Positions 1 to 5,134 of a stretch of 6,242 nt of DNA are shown piece after piece. Position 1 is the stretch's first letter, and each line of letters opens with the position of its first letter. Where the stretch lies: assembly GCA_020047775.1 (NCBI GenBank), contig JAIFNK010000006.1, forward strand, positions 1 to 6,242, given 5' to 3'. This DNA is from Akkermansia sp. Its GTDB lineage: Bacteria > Verrucomicrobiota > Verrucomicrobiia > Verrucomicrobiales > Akkermansiaceae. A model generated the notes under the pieces. The model was not told the origin of the DNA and did no database searches. It saw only the letters and a list, made by a program, of their open reading frames with translations. Both the position numbers and the translations under genes were made by a program.

Positions 1-282
1 GTCGATCTACGCTCGGTCAAGCCGCTGGACGTGGATACGATCCTGGCATCCGTCGCGCGCACCGGACGCTTGTTAGCCGTGGGCGAGGCGTTCCCCTGGG
101 GCGGTGTGACGGCGGAAGTGATTTCCCAGGTGACCGAGGAAGGCTTCCACCTGTTGGACGCTCCGCCGCAGCGCTTGAACGCCCGCGACACGCCGGTTCC
201 CTATCACCCGAAACTCTGGGCCGCCCACCGCCCGACGCCGGAATCCATCTGCGAGGCGCTCCGCAAACTGCTCACTTTCTGA
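1..282 (+). CDS. 2-oxoacid dehydrogenase E1 component, beta subunit (C-terminal part; 5' end outside window)
   Basis: This is the last 93 residues of a thiamine-diphosphate-dependent 2-oxoacid dehydrogenase beta chain (pyruvate or branched-chain type), which with E1 alpha decarboxylates a 2-oxoacid and acylates the lipoyl arm of E2. The reading frame is open from base 1, starts with VDLRSVKPLD and ends at TGA 280-282. Visible hallmarks of the C-terminal transketolase-like domain are the VDLR..KPLD strand-turn, the segment TGRLLAVGEAFPWGG, the LDAPPQRL strand and the near-terminal DTPVPY motif. The GTG at base 31 is internal, since homology begins upstream of it. The E2 gene follows after 35 bp, which supports a shared operon and complex. 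The visible part does not show whether the substrate is pyruvate, a branched-chain oxoacid or acetoin, nor whether E1 alpha is separate or fused. Confidence 0.9.
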   Translation, partial: VDLRSVKPLDVDTILASVARTGRLLAVGEAFPWGGVTAEVISQVTEEGFHLLDAPPQRLNARDTPVPYHPKLWAAHRPTPESICEALRKLLTF

Positions 283-283
283 A

Positions 284-311
284 GATTTCAGATCTCAAAT
301 TTCAAATCTCT
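284..311 (+). repeat. Four tandem 7-bp units filling the E1 beta-E2 gap
   Basis: The 35-bp intergenic space is almost wholly made of four consecutive heptamers: GATTTCA (284-290), GATCTCA (291-297), AATTTCA (298-304) and AATCTCT (305-311), with consensus RATYTCA. They are followed by CCCAAG and the E2 ATG. The block is much richer in A+T than the flanking genes and contains no Shine-Dalgarno sequence. Its role is unknown; it could act as an unstructured translation-initiation leader, a protein-binding array or a dispersed genomic repeat. The pattern is read directly from the sequence. Confidence 0.6.
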
Positions 312-317
312 CCCAAG

Positions 318-1556
318 ATGCCCACCGTCCCCATCCTCATGCCGCAGCTCGGCGAATCCATCGCCGAGGCCACCGTCGTCCGTCTCGGAATCGCAGTGGG
401 GGATTTCGTCCGCACCGACCAGGAAATCATCGAGGTGGAAACCAACAAGGCGGTGATGGGAGTGACCACGCTGTGCGACGGAGTGGTCTCGGAATTGCGG
501 GCACAGGAGGGAGTTTCCTACTCGGTCGGAACGCTGCTGGGCCTGCTGGAAGTGACCGAGGAGGAAGTCGCCCGCACCGGCGTCGAGTCGCTGGAATCCA
601 TCGAAACGAAACGCACCGCCTCCAGCCAGTCGAACAGCCCGTCCCAAGCGGAAGCCAACCTGCATTTCGCCCTCGATGACGACGCCTACGAGGAAGCGCC
701 CGCCGTCGTTCCCAGTGTGAAAGGCCTGCCCGTGCCGACCGGCGTCATGGGTGCCCACTACATTTCCCCGAGAATGCGCGCCCGCATGGACGATCTCGGC
801 ATCCGCGAGGCGGACATCTCCGCCATCGCCGGGACCGGTGCCGGCGGCCGCGTGACGGTGGAGGATCTTGAGCGCTTCCTCGACTATCTCGACACCTGGC
901 CAAGCTCCGCCGCCTCGCCCATGCGGCTGGCCGTGGCGGATGCCATGCGGCGGAGCTGGACCCGCCCGCTGGCGACTGTCGGACTGCCCGTCTTGCTGGA
1001 CCGCACCCTGGACCACCGGCGCAGCCAATCGCCGAAGCCGGGGCTCACTCTCTATCTGCTCCGCGCCTTCGCCCTCGCCCTTACGGAAACTCCCACCACG
1101 GCCGGTTACCTCATCGGCGACAAGGTCGTCCACCCGCGCTCGTTCGACATCGGCGTGGCCGTGCAGGTGGAGGATGGCGTGGTCGTCCCCGTCGTCCGGA
1201 AAGTCGATCAGAAATCCCTGCGAGACCTCATTTCGGAATACGACGATCTGGTGGACCGCGCCCGCCGCCGGCGCCTGACCGAACAGGATTGCAGCGGTGG
1301 CATCGCCACGGTGACGAACTTCGGCACCTTCGGCCTCACCACCGGCACGCCCATCCCACTTCCCAACGAAACCCTCATCCTCGGCATCGGTGCCGGAGTG
1401 AAAAAACCCGTTTGGAGTTCGCAGGTGGAAGCATTCCTTCCCGCGACGGAAGCAGACCTGCTGCTCACATTCGACCACCGTGTCGTCGATGGTGGAGGTG
1501 CCGGCTTCCTGCTTAACCGGGTCGCAGCACTGCTCCAAAAACCTGAGAATCTGTAA
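318..1556 (+). CDS. Dihydrolipoamide acyltransferase, E2 component of a 2-oxoacid dehydrogenase complex
   Basis: This 412-residue protein would form the core of the cytoplasmic 2-oxoacid dehydrogenase complex, moving an acyl group from its lipoyl arm to CoA. A single lipoyl domain spans about residues 1-80, with the lipoylation site Lys44 in ETNKA (ETDKA is more usual). An acidic linker, not the common Ala/Pro-rich type, covers about 81-146. The peripheral subunit-binding domain is about 148-188 (ISPRMRARMDDLGI through GTGAGGRVTVEDLERFL). The acyltransferase domain fills about 200-412 and ends in the active-site motif DHRVVDG, with His387 and Asp391. Its N-terminal part is divergent: the usual PHVT-like segment reads RPLATV. 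The start at ATG 318 gives the canonical MPQLGES beginning. It lies 35 bp after E1 beta and 18 bp before the first possible rex start, consistent with an operon. Pyruvate or a branched-chain 2-oxoacid are both possible; no E3 gene is visible. Confidence 0.93.
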   Translation: MPTVPILMPQLGESIAEATVVRLGIAVGDFVRTDQEIIEVETNKAVMGVTTLCDGVVSELRAQEGVSYSVGTLLGLLEVTEEEVARTGVESLESIETKRTASSQSNSPSQAEANLHFALDDDAYEEAPAVVPSVKGLPVPTGVMGAHYISPRMRARMDDLGIREADISAIAGTGAGGRVTVEDLERFLDYLDTWPSSAASPMRLAVADAMRRSWTRPLATVGLPVLLDRTLDHRRSQSPKPGLTLYLLRAFALALTETPTTAGYLIGDKVVHPRSFDIGVAVQVEDGVVVPVVRKVDQKSLRDLISEYDDLVDRARRRRLTEQDCSGGIATVTNFGTFGLTTGTPIPLPNETLILGIGAGVKKPVWSSQVEAFLPATEADLLLTFDHRVVDGGGAGFLLNRVAALLQKPENL

Positions 1557-1574
1557 ATCCGCACCCGTTCTGCC

Positions 1575-2213
1575 GTGGAATCCCCCGATAAGCCCGACAA
1601 GGTGGATATCCCGAAAAAGGCGATCTACCGGCTGTCGATTTACTTCCGTTGCCTTCAAAAACTGATCGCCAACGGAGTGTCCACGGTGAGTTCCACCACG
1701 CTCGCCCGGGCCGCCGGCGTCAAGCCCGCACAGCTCCGCAAGGATCTCGCCTATTTCGGTCAGTTCGGCACCCGCGGGCTTGGTTATCCGGTCGATGTGC
1801 TTGCCACGATGATCCGCGAAACGCTCGGCCGCGAGCACTTGCAGCCGGTCATCCTCGTCGGTGCGGGAAACCTGGGTTCCGCACTTTTACGCTACCATGG
1901 ATTCGAAAAGGAAGGATTCGAGGTGGTGGCCGCCTTCGACGCCAACCCGGAGTCCACCCGGGCCCGCGGCGTCACCATCCCCGTCTATCCGGATTCCGAT
2001 CTCGAAACTTTTGTCGCCACCCACTCCGTGAAGCTGGCGATCCTTTGCGTGCCCGTCGAGTTCGCCCAGGCAGTCGTCAACCGGCTCGTCGCCGCCGGCA
2101 TCCAGGGAGTGCTGAATTTCTCCCCGATCATGCTCGAAGTCACTCCCGACGTCACCGTGAACAATGTGGATTTGGCGCTCGAACTCGAGCACCTCAGCTA
2201 CTTTATTCGCTGA
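1575..2213 (+). CDS. rex: Redox-sensing transcriptional repressor Rex
   Basis: Rex is a homodimeric repressor that binds DNA when NADH is low and releases it when NADH rises. The 212 residues match the family length. A winged-helix DNA-binding domain covers about 12-85, with the hallmark LRKDLAYFGQFGTRGLGY (54-71). A Rossmann domain follows, with GAGNLG at 96-101 and Asp122 ending the second strand (AAFDANP), as in NAD-preferring folds. The C-terminal NNVDLALELEHLSYFI is the family's domain-swapped dimer helix. Two in-frame GTG starts are possible: 1575 (13 residues before KKAIYRL) and 1602 (MDIPKKA, closer to typical Rex N-termini); neither has a clear ribosome-binding site. The gene follows E2 by 18 bp, so it is probably co-transcribed with an NADH-producing complex, which suits redox feedback. 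I saw no typical Rex operator (TTGTGA-N6-TCACAA type) in the window. Confidence 0.95.
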   Translation: MESPDKPDKVDIPKKAIYRLSIYFRCLQKLIANGVSTVSSTTLARAAGVKPAQLRKDLAYFGQFGTRGLGYPVDVLATMIRETLGREHLQPVILVGAGNLGSALLRYHGFEKEGFEVVAAFDANPESTRARGVTIPVYPDSDLETFVATHSVKLAILCVPVEFAQAVVNRLVAAGIQGVLNFSPIMLEVTPDVTVNNVDLALELEHLSYFIR

Positions 2214-2228
2214 AATTCCCTTCATTCC

Positions 2229-2238
2229 GGAAATTTCC
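2229..2238. promoter_or_regulatory. Perfect 10-bp palindrome GGAAATTTCC before the sigma factor start
   Basis: The 30-bp gap between rex and the sigma factor contains GGAAATTTCC, a perfect palindrome ending 5 bp before the ATG. The core AAATTTCCC (2231-2239) recurs at 2820-2828, before the next gene's ATG. This could be an operator, a translation-initiation element or chance, and no function is established. Confidence 0.3.
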
Positions 2239-2243
2239 CTAAG

Positions 2244-2816
2244 ATGCCGGCAACGCCGACCGTTCCACCCAAGATTCCAGTGCCCTCGCCGATCCATCCT
2301 TCACTCCCACCCACTCGGGAGAAGTTCATCGAACAGGCCCTGGTGGAATACGAATCCGCACTCATCGGTTATGCTTCGACGATCCTCAATGACCTCGATC
2401 TCGCCCGCGACGTGGTGCAGGACACCTTCATCCGTCTCTGCCAGCAGGACATCGAAAAAGTCCGGGAAAACCTCAAATCCTGGCTTTTCACCGTCTGCCG
2501 GAACCGCGCCCTCGATCTCCTGCGCAAGGACAAACGCAAGCAGCCGCTCGCGGAGATCCAATGGCAGAAAATCGCGGGTCCCGAGCTGCCACCCGACGAA
2601 AAATCCGACTGGCAGGACCGCATGAACCAAGTGGCCGCCTGCCTGGACCGCCTCACCTCCAATCAACGCGAAGTCATCATCCTCAAATTCCAACAGGACC
2701 TCAGTTATCGCGAGATCCAAGCCATCACCGGCCTCAATCCCGGCAACATCGGATTCCTCATCCATGCCGGCCTCAAGCGCCTCAGGGAAATCCTCCCCAA
2801 AGACCTCCGCTCCTAA
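2244..2816 (+). CDS. ECF-type RNA polymerase sigma factor (sigma-70 family)
   Basis: This 190-residue protein has the two-domain plan of extracytoplasmic-function sigma factors, which direct RNA polymerase to a small regulon. Region 2 spans about 26-97, with the typical DLARDVVQDTFIRLCQ helix (52-67) and the core-binding and -10-binding segment NLKSWLFTVCRNRALDLLRK (76-95). A linker follows, and region 4 covers about 130-183 (RLTSNQREVIILKF, then the helix-turn-helix LSYREIQAITGLNPGNIGFL and GLKRLREIL). A proline-rich N-terminal tail of about 22 residues precedes region 2; GTG 2280 (codon 13) is an alternative start. No Shine-Dalgarno sequence is visible before ATG 2244. The next gene begins 18 bp downstream and has an anti-sigma-like N-terminus plus a membrane segment, so it is the likely partner. 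The target promoters cannot be told from this window. Confidence 0.93.
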   Translation: MPATPTVPPKIPVPSPIHPSLPPTREKFIEQALVEYESALIGYASTILNDLDLARDVVQDTFIRLCQQDIEKVRENLKSWLFTVCRNRALDLLRKDKRKQPLAEIQWQKIAGPELPPDEKSDWQDRMNQVAACLDRLTSNQREVIILKFQQDLSYREIQAITGLNPGNIGFLIHAGLKRLREILPKDLRS

Positions 2817-2819
2817 CAA

Positions 2820-2828
2820 AAATTTCCC
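2820..2828 (+). promoter_or_regulatory. Second AAATTTCCC box, just before the anti-sigma-like gene
   Basis: AAATTTCCC lies 6 bp before the ATG at 2835, as an identical 9-mer lies 4 bp before the sigma factor ATG at 2244. Both starts lack a Shine-Dalgarno sequence. A shared translational or regulatory element is possible but unproven; the box is short and could recur by chance. Confidence 0.25.
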
Positions 2829-2834
2829 AGCCCC

Positions 2835-4061
2835 ATGAATATCGACCCTGAAGACCCCCGCATCACCGCCTACATTTTGGGCGAGCTCGAGCCCGAAGAC
2901 GCCGCCGCCGTCGAGCGCGCCGCCGCCGGGGATCCGGCGATTCAGGAAAAAATCCGTGAGGTGCGGGAATTCCAGCGATTTCTCAAAACGCGTCTCGCTA
3001 CCCCAACCGCCCAACTTTTGCCCCGTCAACGCGAAAACATCCGCCGCGACGCCGGCAAGGGAATCACCAGCGCCGCGGTGATTTCGTGGAATTCTTTTCA
3101 TCATTGGATCATCCCTGCCGCAGCTGCCGCCGTCCTCGCCCTGGCAACATTCATTCTGGTCCGCATGCCCCTGGACAAACCCGCGCAAATCACCGCGAAA
3201 ACGGCGGCAACCCAGCCCCCCCCAGCATCCGCCAAGCCCCCCGCCGCCGCCGCGCCCGGGGTTACTCCGCCGCCGGCCCTCCCCGCCATCGCCCGGCAGG
3301 TTTTCATCCCGGCCACCGCTGCTCCCACCCTTGAGCTGCCGATCCTCCCCGGAAAACCCAACCTCACCGCCATCACCGAATCCATCGTCCGGGCTGGCAA
3401 ACTCCCGTCCGCCGACTCGGTCCGGCTCGATGAAATCCTCAACAGCTTCCCTCTCCGCCTCAATGGCACCGCCGCCATCGCCCGCGGCGGCAGCCCCCCA
3501 TGGCATCCGGACAACCGCGACAGCGGCATGAGCGCCCATGTCGCCACCGTTTCCACCGAGATGATTGCCTGCCCGTGGAAGCCCTCGGCCACCCTGCTCC
3601 TCATTTCCATCCGGGCGAACGGACAAAAAGCCTGCGACGTTAAAATCGCCTTCCGCGCAAATCCCTACAACGTCTCACGCTACCGCCTGTTCGGATTTCC
3701 AGCGAAAATTGGAACTCCGGCGGGAAATCCCCCCTCCAAGCTGCCCGCCGGATCCTACTCCACCCTCGCCATGGAAATCGAGCCCTCCAGACCGGGCGGC
3801 GACCTCGGCACGCTCGAGTGGTCCGCCGATGACAAGCCTGCCCCGCCGATCTCCCTCCACCACAAGACCGATGCCGAACCGTCCGACGACGCCCGCTTCG
3901 CCACCCTTGTCTGCACCTACTCCCAATGGCTCGCCCACGAACTCCCCGGAATCATCGATCCCGAAATCGTCTCCGCCCTCGTCCGCGAAACCACCTCCGC
4001 CACCCTCCCCGCCGAACGCGCGGAATTTCTGAAACTCATCGAAAAGTCCCTGCAACTCTGA
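2835..4061 (+). CDS. Membrane-anchored anti-sigma-like protein with a YfbK-type ectodomain lacking the VWA core
   Basis: This 408-residue protein probably controls the sigma factor encoded 18 bp upstream. Residues 1-55 (DPRITAYILGELEPEDAAAVE...) resemble the short, zinc-free anti-sigma-like N-terminus seen in many membrane partners of ECF factors; no HxxxCxxC motif is present. One membrane helix lies at about 91-109 (WIIPAAAAAVLALATFILV), then an Ala/Pro-rich linker at about 112-160. Residues about 175-262 match the region preceding the VWA domain in YfbK-type proteins (SVRLDEILNSFP; TEMIACPWKPSATLLLISIR). From about 268 the protein matches the YfbK C-terminal domain (DUF3520): DVKIAFRANPYNVSRYRLFGF, AGSYSTLAMEIEP, GTLEWSADD, DARFATLVCTYSQWL, and the ending AERAEFLKLIEKS. 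The VWA domain of roughly 180 residues usually lying between them is absent, with no frame break. Topology is probably N-in with the C-terminal part outside. The anti-sigma role is inferred from position and N-terminus; the VWA-less YfbK assignment is from remembered motifs. Confidence 0.82.
   Translation: MNIDPEDPRITAYILGELEPEDAAAVERAAAGDPAIQEKIREVREFQRFLKTRLATPTAQLLPRQRENIRRDAGKGITSAAVISWNSFHHWIIPAAAAAVLALATFILVRMPLDKPAQITAKTAATQPPPASAKPPAAAAPGVTPPPALPAIARQVFIPATAAPTLELPILPGKPNLTAITESIVRAGKLPSADSVRLDEILNSFPLRLNGTAAIARGGSPPWHPDNRDSGMSAHVATVSTEMIACPWKPSATLLLISIRANGQKACDVKIAFRANPYNVSRYRLFGFPAKIGTPAGNPPSKLPAGSYSTLAMEIEPSRPGGDLGTLEWSADDKPAPPISLHHKTDAEPSDDARFATLVCTYSQWLAHELPGIIDPEIVSALVRETTSATLPAERAEFLKLIEKSLQL
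3216..3223 (+). repeat. C8 homopolymer in the proline-rich linker
   Basis: Eight consecutive C bases encode Pro128-Pro130 of the membrane protein, just after its membrane helix. A second run of six C lies at 3237-3242. The frame is intact here, since recognisable domains lie on both sides. One extra C would move reading into a frame that stops at 3332-3334, leaving the anti-sigma-like part and membrane helix without the YfbK-like ectodomain. Whether slippage occurs is unknown. Confidence 0.5.
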
Positions 4062-4231
4062 CCGCAGCCCGGGCCGCGTGTCCCCAGACTCGCAGCGAAA
4101 GAGATGCCAAATCACCGCGCATCCGCCGTCCCGGCTTTGGCACTCCTCTTTCTCCGCACCCGGGAAGCACGCAATCCTGCCGGGATTTACGTTTGCAAGC
4201 GCCGCGCGCGCCGTCCATTCTTCCCGTCCTC
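4062..4231. other. 170-bp intergenic region; probable boundary between two transcription units
   Basis: This is the longest gap in the window and separates the sigma/anti-sigma pair from the YihY-DAHP synthase pair. It holds the inverted repeat listed at 4101-4145 and a GCCCGGGC palindrome near its start. No convincing -35/-10 pair is visible: TTGGCA at 4137-4142 resembles a -35 box but has no matching -10 at 16-18 bp. A 44-codon reading frame (ATG 4104 to TAA 4236-4238) overlaps the YihY start as ATGGTAA and is discussed as a possible leader ORF. The last 20 bp before the YihY ATG are pyrimidine-rich, without a ribosome-binding site. Confidence 0.6.
4101..4145. repeat. Inverted repeat (potential stem-loop) between two operons
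   Basis: GAG-A-TGCCAAA (4101-4111) can pair with TTTGGCACTC (4136-4145) as ten base pairs with one bulged A at 4104. Inside, CCG (4115-4117) can pair with CGG (4132-4134). It begins 40 bp after the stop of the upstream gene. The downstream sequence is pyrimidine-rich (CTCTTTCTCC) but has no long T run, so it would be a poor Rho-independent terminator. An operator or RNA structural element is equally possible. Confidence 0.4.
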
Positions 4232-5134
4232 ATGGTAAAACCACCGAAAATCGTCCGGTTCGCCTACAGGGTGCTGCGGGACTTTTTCCTGAAAAATCAC
4301 GGCCTGCTGCTCACCGCCGCCGTCGCCTTCAACATGATGCTCTCGCTCATTCCCCTGTCGGCCGTGCTCATCGTCCTCGTCTCCCATTTCTTCGACCAAG
4401 CCCTGCTGATGGAGACCCTCACCGCGGAGATCGCGCTCATCGCTCCCGGCTTCACGCCGATCCTGACGGAGGTCCTCACCGGATTCCTTCGCACCCGCGG
4501 TCTGGTCGGCTGGGTCGGCTTGGGGTCGCTGCTGGTTTTCAGTTCGTTCGCCTTCCGCGTCCTCGAGGATGCCTTCTCGATCATTTTCCATCAGCCGATA
4601 CCCACCCTCAAGCGCAAGTATTGGGTCTCCGCCCTGATGCCCTACCTCTTCATTTTCATCGTCGCCGGCGGCCTCATCATCGTCACCACCGTCAATGCCA
4701 TCATCGACGTGCAAAGCCAGAACCAGCACTTCATCTTCGGCTACCAAGTGTCCTTCCACCAGCACGTGGGGCGCATCGTTTACCTCACCGGGCTGATCGG
4801 CCTGGTCCTGCTCTTCACGCTCTTCTATCAAATCATGCCGGTCGCGAAAATCCCCTTTCGCCTCGCCCTCGCCGGTGGCCTCACCGCCACCATCCTCTGG
4901 GAAATCGTCCGCCATCTGCTCGTCTCCTACTACACCAATTTCTCCATGGTGAACGTCGTCTACGGCTCCATGGCCACCATCGTGATCGTCCTGCTCACCC
5001 TGGAGGCCGTCTCGTTGATCCTGCTGCTAGGCGCCCAGGTCATCGCCGACCTCCACCGCTCGGCCAAGGCCGGGGTCTCCTGGCACGAGGACCCGGACTC
5101 CCCCACCCGCTCCTCCAGCCCCACCCCTTCATGA
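4232..5134 (+). CDS. YihY/virulence factor BrkB family inner-membrane protein
   Basis: This 300-residue integral membrane protein belongs to the YihY/BrkB family (once misnamed ribonuclease BN), whose molecular function is unsettled. About six hydrophobic segments are visible: near residues 25-51, 91-110, 131-155, 181-201, 209-228 and 245-270. Family hallmarks include the first helix LLLTAAVAFNMMLSLIPL, the GGLTATILWEIVR segment (215-227) and VYGSMATIVIVLLTLEAVSLILLLGAQV (243-270), which ends with the conserved GAQ/GAE. A polar tail (271-300) is probably cytoplasmic. ATG 4232 places the first helix at the family's usual distance from the N-terminus; the frame stays open for about 100 codons upstream, but that part is arginine-rich and overlaps the preceding gene, so I reject it. 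The stop overlaps the DAHP synthase start as ATGA, suggesting translational coupling without an obvious metabolic link. Confidence 0.93.
   Translation: MVKPPKIVRFAYRVLRDFFLKNHGLLLTAAVAFNMMLSLIPLSAVLIVLVSHFFDQALLMETLTAEIALIAPGFTPILTEVLTGFLRTRGLVGWVGLGSLLVFSSFAFRVLEDAFSIIFHQPIPTLKRKYWVSALMPYLFIFIVAGGLIIVTTVNAIIDVQSQNQHFIFGYQVSFHQHVGRIVYLTGLIGLVLLFTLFYQIMPVAKIPFRLALAGGLTATILWEIVRHLLVSYYTNFSMVNVVYGSMATIVIVLLTLEAVSLILLLGAQVIADLHRSAKAGVSWHEDPDSPTRSSSPTPS

Noticed and set aside
288..1838. Long open frame of 516 codons on the minus strand
   Set aside because: It lies antisense to E2 and rex, is rich in Gly, Asp, Arg and His as expected for the reverse of GC-rich coding DNA, and shows no recognisable motif. 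The plus-strand genes here are certain.
1557..2243. Rex operator near rex or the sigma gene
   Set aside because: I looked for a TTGTGA-N6-TCACAA-like dyad and found none; GGAAATTTCC does not resemble it. The site, if any, is probably upstream of the window.
2301..3626. Long open frame of 441 codons on the minus strand
   Set aside because: It is antisense to the sigma factor and its partner, with glycine-rich low-complexity content, and is explained by GC-rich codon bias.
4137..4190. Sigma-70 promoter using TTGGCA as the -35 box
   Set aside because: No TATAAT-like -10 sequence occurs 16-18 bp downstream, and TTGGCA is part of the inverted repeat.
3926..4231. Upstream extension of the YihY-family frame by 102 codons
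   Set aside because: The added part is arginine/proline-rich, overlaps the previous gene in another frame and has no family match. ATG 4232 gives the normal N-terminus.
4078..5130. Upstream extension of the DAHP synthase frame by 351 codons
   Set aside because: It runs out of frame through the YihY-family gene with His/Arg/Pro-rich sequence. The ATG at 5131 gives the expected AroG-like N-terminus.
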